Below the pieces are notes generated by a model that saw only the letters and a program-made list of their open reading frames with translations, was not told the origin of the DNA and did no database searches. From the NCBI RefSeq assembly GCF_004363775.1, contig NZ_SNZE01000012.1, positions 1 to 64,000 of the forward strand: a DNA stretch of 64,000 bases. Direction: 5' to 3'. The DNA is from Hydromonas duriensis. Lineage in GTDB: Bacteria; Pseudomonadota; Gammaproteobacteria; Burkholderiales; Burkholderiaceae. A program made the position numbers and the translations under genes. This document shows positions 62,740 through 64,000 of the stretch, in pieces (the first letter of the stretch is position 1; every line of letters starts with the position of its first letter).

Positions 62740-64000
62740 ATGAATAAGAACTATAGAAGCATTTACAATGAGTTCATCGGTGCATGGGTGGCTGTGAGTG
62801 AGGTCGCTAAGAGTGGAGGGAAAAAAACGGGGGCTGTTTTATCCCCAGTCACGACAAGGTTGCGGTTGAGTGTCGTCATTGGAGCGTTGCTGTCGGGTGT
62901 CATTGTCTTTACGTCCGCACCCGTGCAGGCGCAGTTTACAAACGGCTTTGGTTCGGCAGCTGCAGGCGGTGTTGCGATTGGGCCAAGTGCATCTTTTACT
63001 CCGTTAGCATCAACTAGCGCAGTCGCGATTGGTCCCGATGCGACCGCAAGTGCTAACAGTGCGGTGGCGATTGGTGATACGCCAACCGCTACAGGTGCGC
63101 ACTCAATTGCGATAGGTAATCATGCTTGGACTGCTGGGCAGGGGACTATCACAATTGGTGGTGGTTCAAGTGGATTACAGACCGAATCGATTACGATTGG
63201 TTGGACCGCGAAAAATAATGGGATTGGGGCAATTGCACTGGGTGGGACAGCGACAGCTTTGAGCACCGATAGCATCGCGATTGGTCGGGAATCAAGTGCG
63301 TCAGGGCTAGGGACTGTGGTGCTTGGTTCGAAGTCAGAAGCAGTTCAAGCTGGTGCTGTTTCAGTAGGTTACAATGCTGGTGGTTATGGATCGAGTTCTA
63401 TAGCCATCGGCTCTACGGTAACTGCTCTGAGCTTGTCTAGCATGGCTTTAGGTAGCAATACGTATGCGTCAGGTCAATGGTCAATTGGGGCTGGTACATC
63501 GACAACAGCTAGTGGTGCAAGTTCAATTTCTATTGGACCGAACGGGCTTGCATCGGGTGATTCTTCTGTTGCACTAGGAGTGCGTGCCTTTTCCTCAGGA
63601 CTTGGTTCTATTGCGTTTGGTCGTCGCGCTTCCGCTTCGCAGGATGGAGGGGTTTCGATTGGCACTCTTAGTCAAAGCACAGGTTTAAGTGCAATTGCAT
63701 TCGGTGCAACGGCAACGGCAGCGGGAGCTAACTCTTTAGCTATAGGCTCATTTGCTAAAGCAACGGCCGATCGTTCAATTAGTATTGGCTACCAAAATAC
63801 AGTTTCAGGTTCTGGCTCGGGTGCAATTGGTGACCCAACCACCATCACGGGCAATAATTCATATTCTTTGGGTAATGACAATAATATTACTGTCGATAAC
63901 ACGTTTGTCATTGGCAGCAACGTCAGCGTCACCGCAGCGGGTAACACCGTTAACGGTAATGTTATTTTAGGCAACAACTCCGCCGATAAACAATTCGTAC
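62740..64000 (+). CDS. Trimeric autotransporter adhesin (YadA-like), 5' part, cut by the window end
   Basis: At least 420 codons, open to the window edge, so the C-terminal anchor is not seen. GGAGAG precedes the ATG at 62740. The N-terminus is an extended signal peptide of type V secretion (MNKNYRSIYNEFIGAWVAVSE), with a second hydrophobic core (SVVIGALLSGVIVF) and cleavage near Ala64 in PVQAQF. The passenger so far is a YadA-head repeat domain: roughly two dozen copies of an S-x-A-I-G type motif (VAIGPDA, IAIGNHA, IALGGTA, IAIGRES, VALGVRA and so on) spaced by about 14 residues. A neck/stalk and a four-strand membrane anchor should follow outside the window. Likely role: surface adhesion or autoaggregation. 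Confidence 0.92.
   Translation, partial: MNKNYRSIYNEFIGAWVAVSEVAKSGGKKTGAVLSPVTTRLRLSVVIGALLSGVIVFTSAPVQAQFTNGFGSAAAGGVAIGPSASFTPLASTSAVAIGPDATASANSAVAIGDTPTATGAHSIAIGNHAWTAGQGTITIGGGSSGLQTESITIGWTAKNNGIGAIALGGTATALSTDSIAIGRESSASGLGTVVLGSKSEAVQAGAVSVGYNAGGYGSSSIAIGSTVTALSLSSMALGSNTYASGQWSIGAGTSTTASGASSISIGPNGLASGDSSVALGVRAFSSGLGSIAFGRRASASQDGGVSIGTLSQSTGLSAIAFGATATAAGANSLAIGSFAKATADRSISIGYQNTVSGSGSGAIGDPTTITGNNSYSLGNDNNITVDNTFVIGSNVSVTAAGNTVNGNVILGNNSADKQFV

Overview
The window looks like a chromosomal segment of a Gram-negative betaproteobacterium, most likely of the order Burkholderiales, with moderate-to-low GC for that group. The evidence is a 16-strand-type porin ending in Phe, a hemC-hemD-hemX-hemY row, classical ArgA (kinase-like plus GNAT domains), PyrR-PyrB with an inactive dihydroorotase, a YceF/YceD-L32-PlsX neighbourhood, and an RNase Sa-like/barstar pair. 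I cannot name the genus. I saw no rRNA, tRNA, CRISPR array or intact insertion sequence.

Layout. 1-905 holds no convincing gene. 1024-8165 carries housekeeping genes: a NlpC/P60 endopeptidase, yggX, argA, a DMT exporter, rimO, a secreted sugar-dehydrogenase-like propeller and beta-phosphoglucomutase. 8219-10540 is a GH65 disaccharide phosphorylase that pairs with the phosphoglucomutase. 10931-17918 carries sdaA, a lysozyme-inhibitor-like protein, a GST and hemCDXY. After an AT-rich 760-bp gap comes a compact four-gene cluster (18679-23382): a TviB/WbpA-type UDP-sugar dehydrogenase, a processive GT2 synthase, a membrane-fusion-like protein and a divergent TolC-like protein. This is the best candidate in the window for an undescribed system, a minimal synthase-dependent exopolysaccharide machine.

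23487-36509 is a complete putrescine locus: uptake (PotFGHI-type ABC system), the gamma-glutamylation route (PuuA, PuuB, PuuC, PuuD), a SpuC-type transaminase, and a divergent MocR/GabR-type regulator. A second PuuB-like oxidase lies at 51397. 36594-41990 holds cysM, plsX, rpmF, yceD, a YceF-type Maf protein and a methyltransferase. A secreted hyaluronidase-like gene on the opposite strand separates yceD from rpmF.

42210-58571 contains a Met/His-rich periplasmic protein, purN-rsmB with a PLD-family nuclease, a porin, maeB, a lipoprotein RNase with its barstar, dnaJ, and pyrR-pyrB-pyrX. 58807-64000 contains a small EF-hand protein, a pseudouridine synthase with a six-unit 135-bp tandem repeat, a Cds1-like PLP enzyme, and the 5' part of a trimeric autotransporter adhesin that runs off the window.
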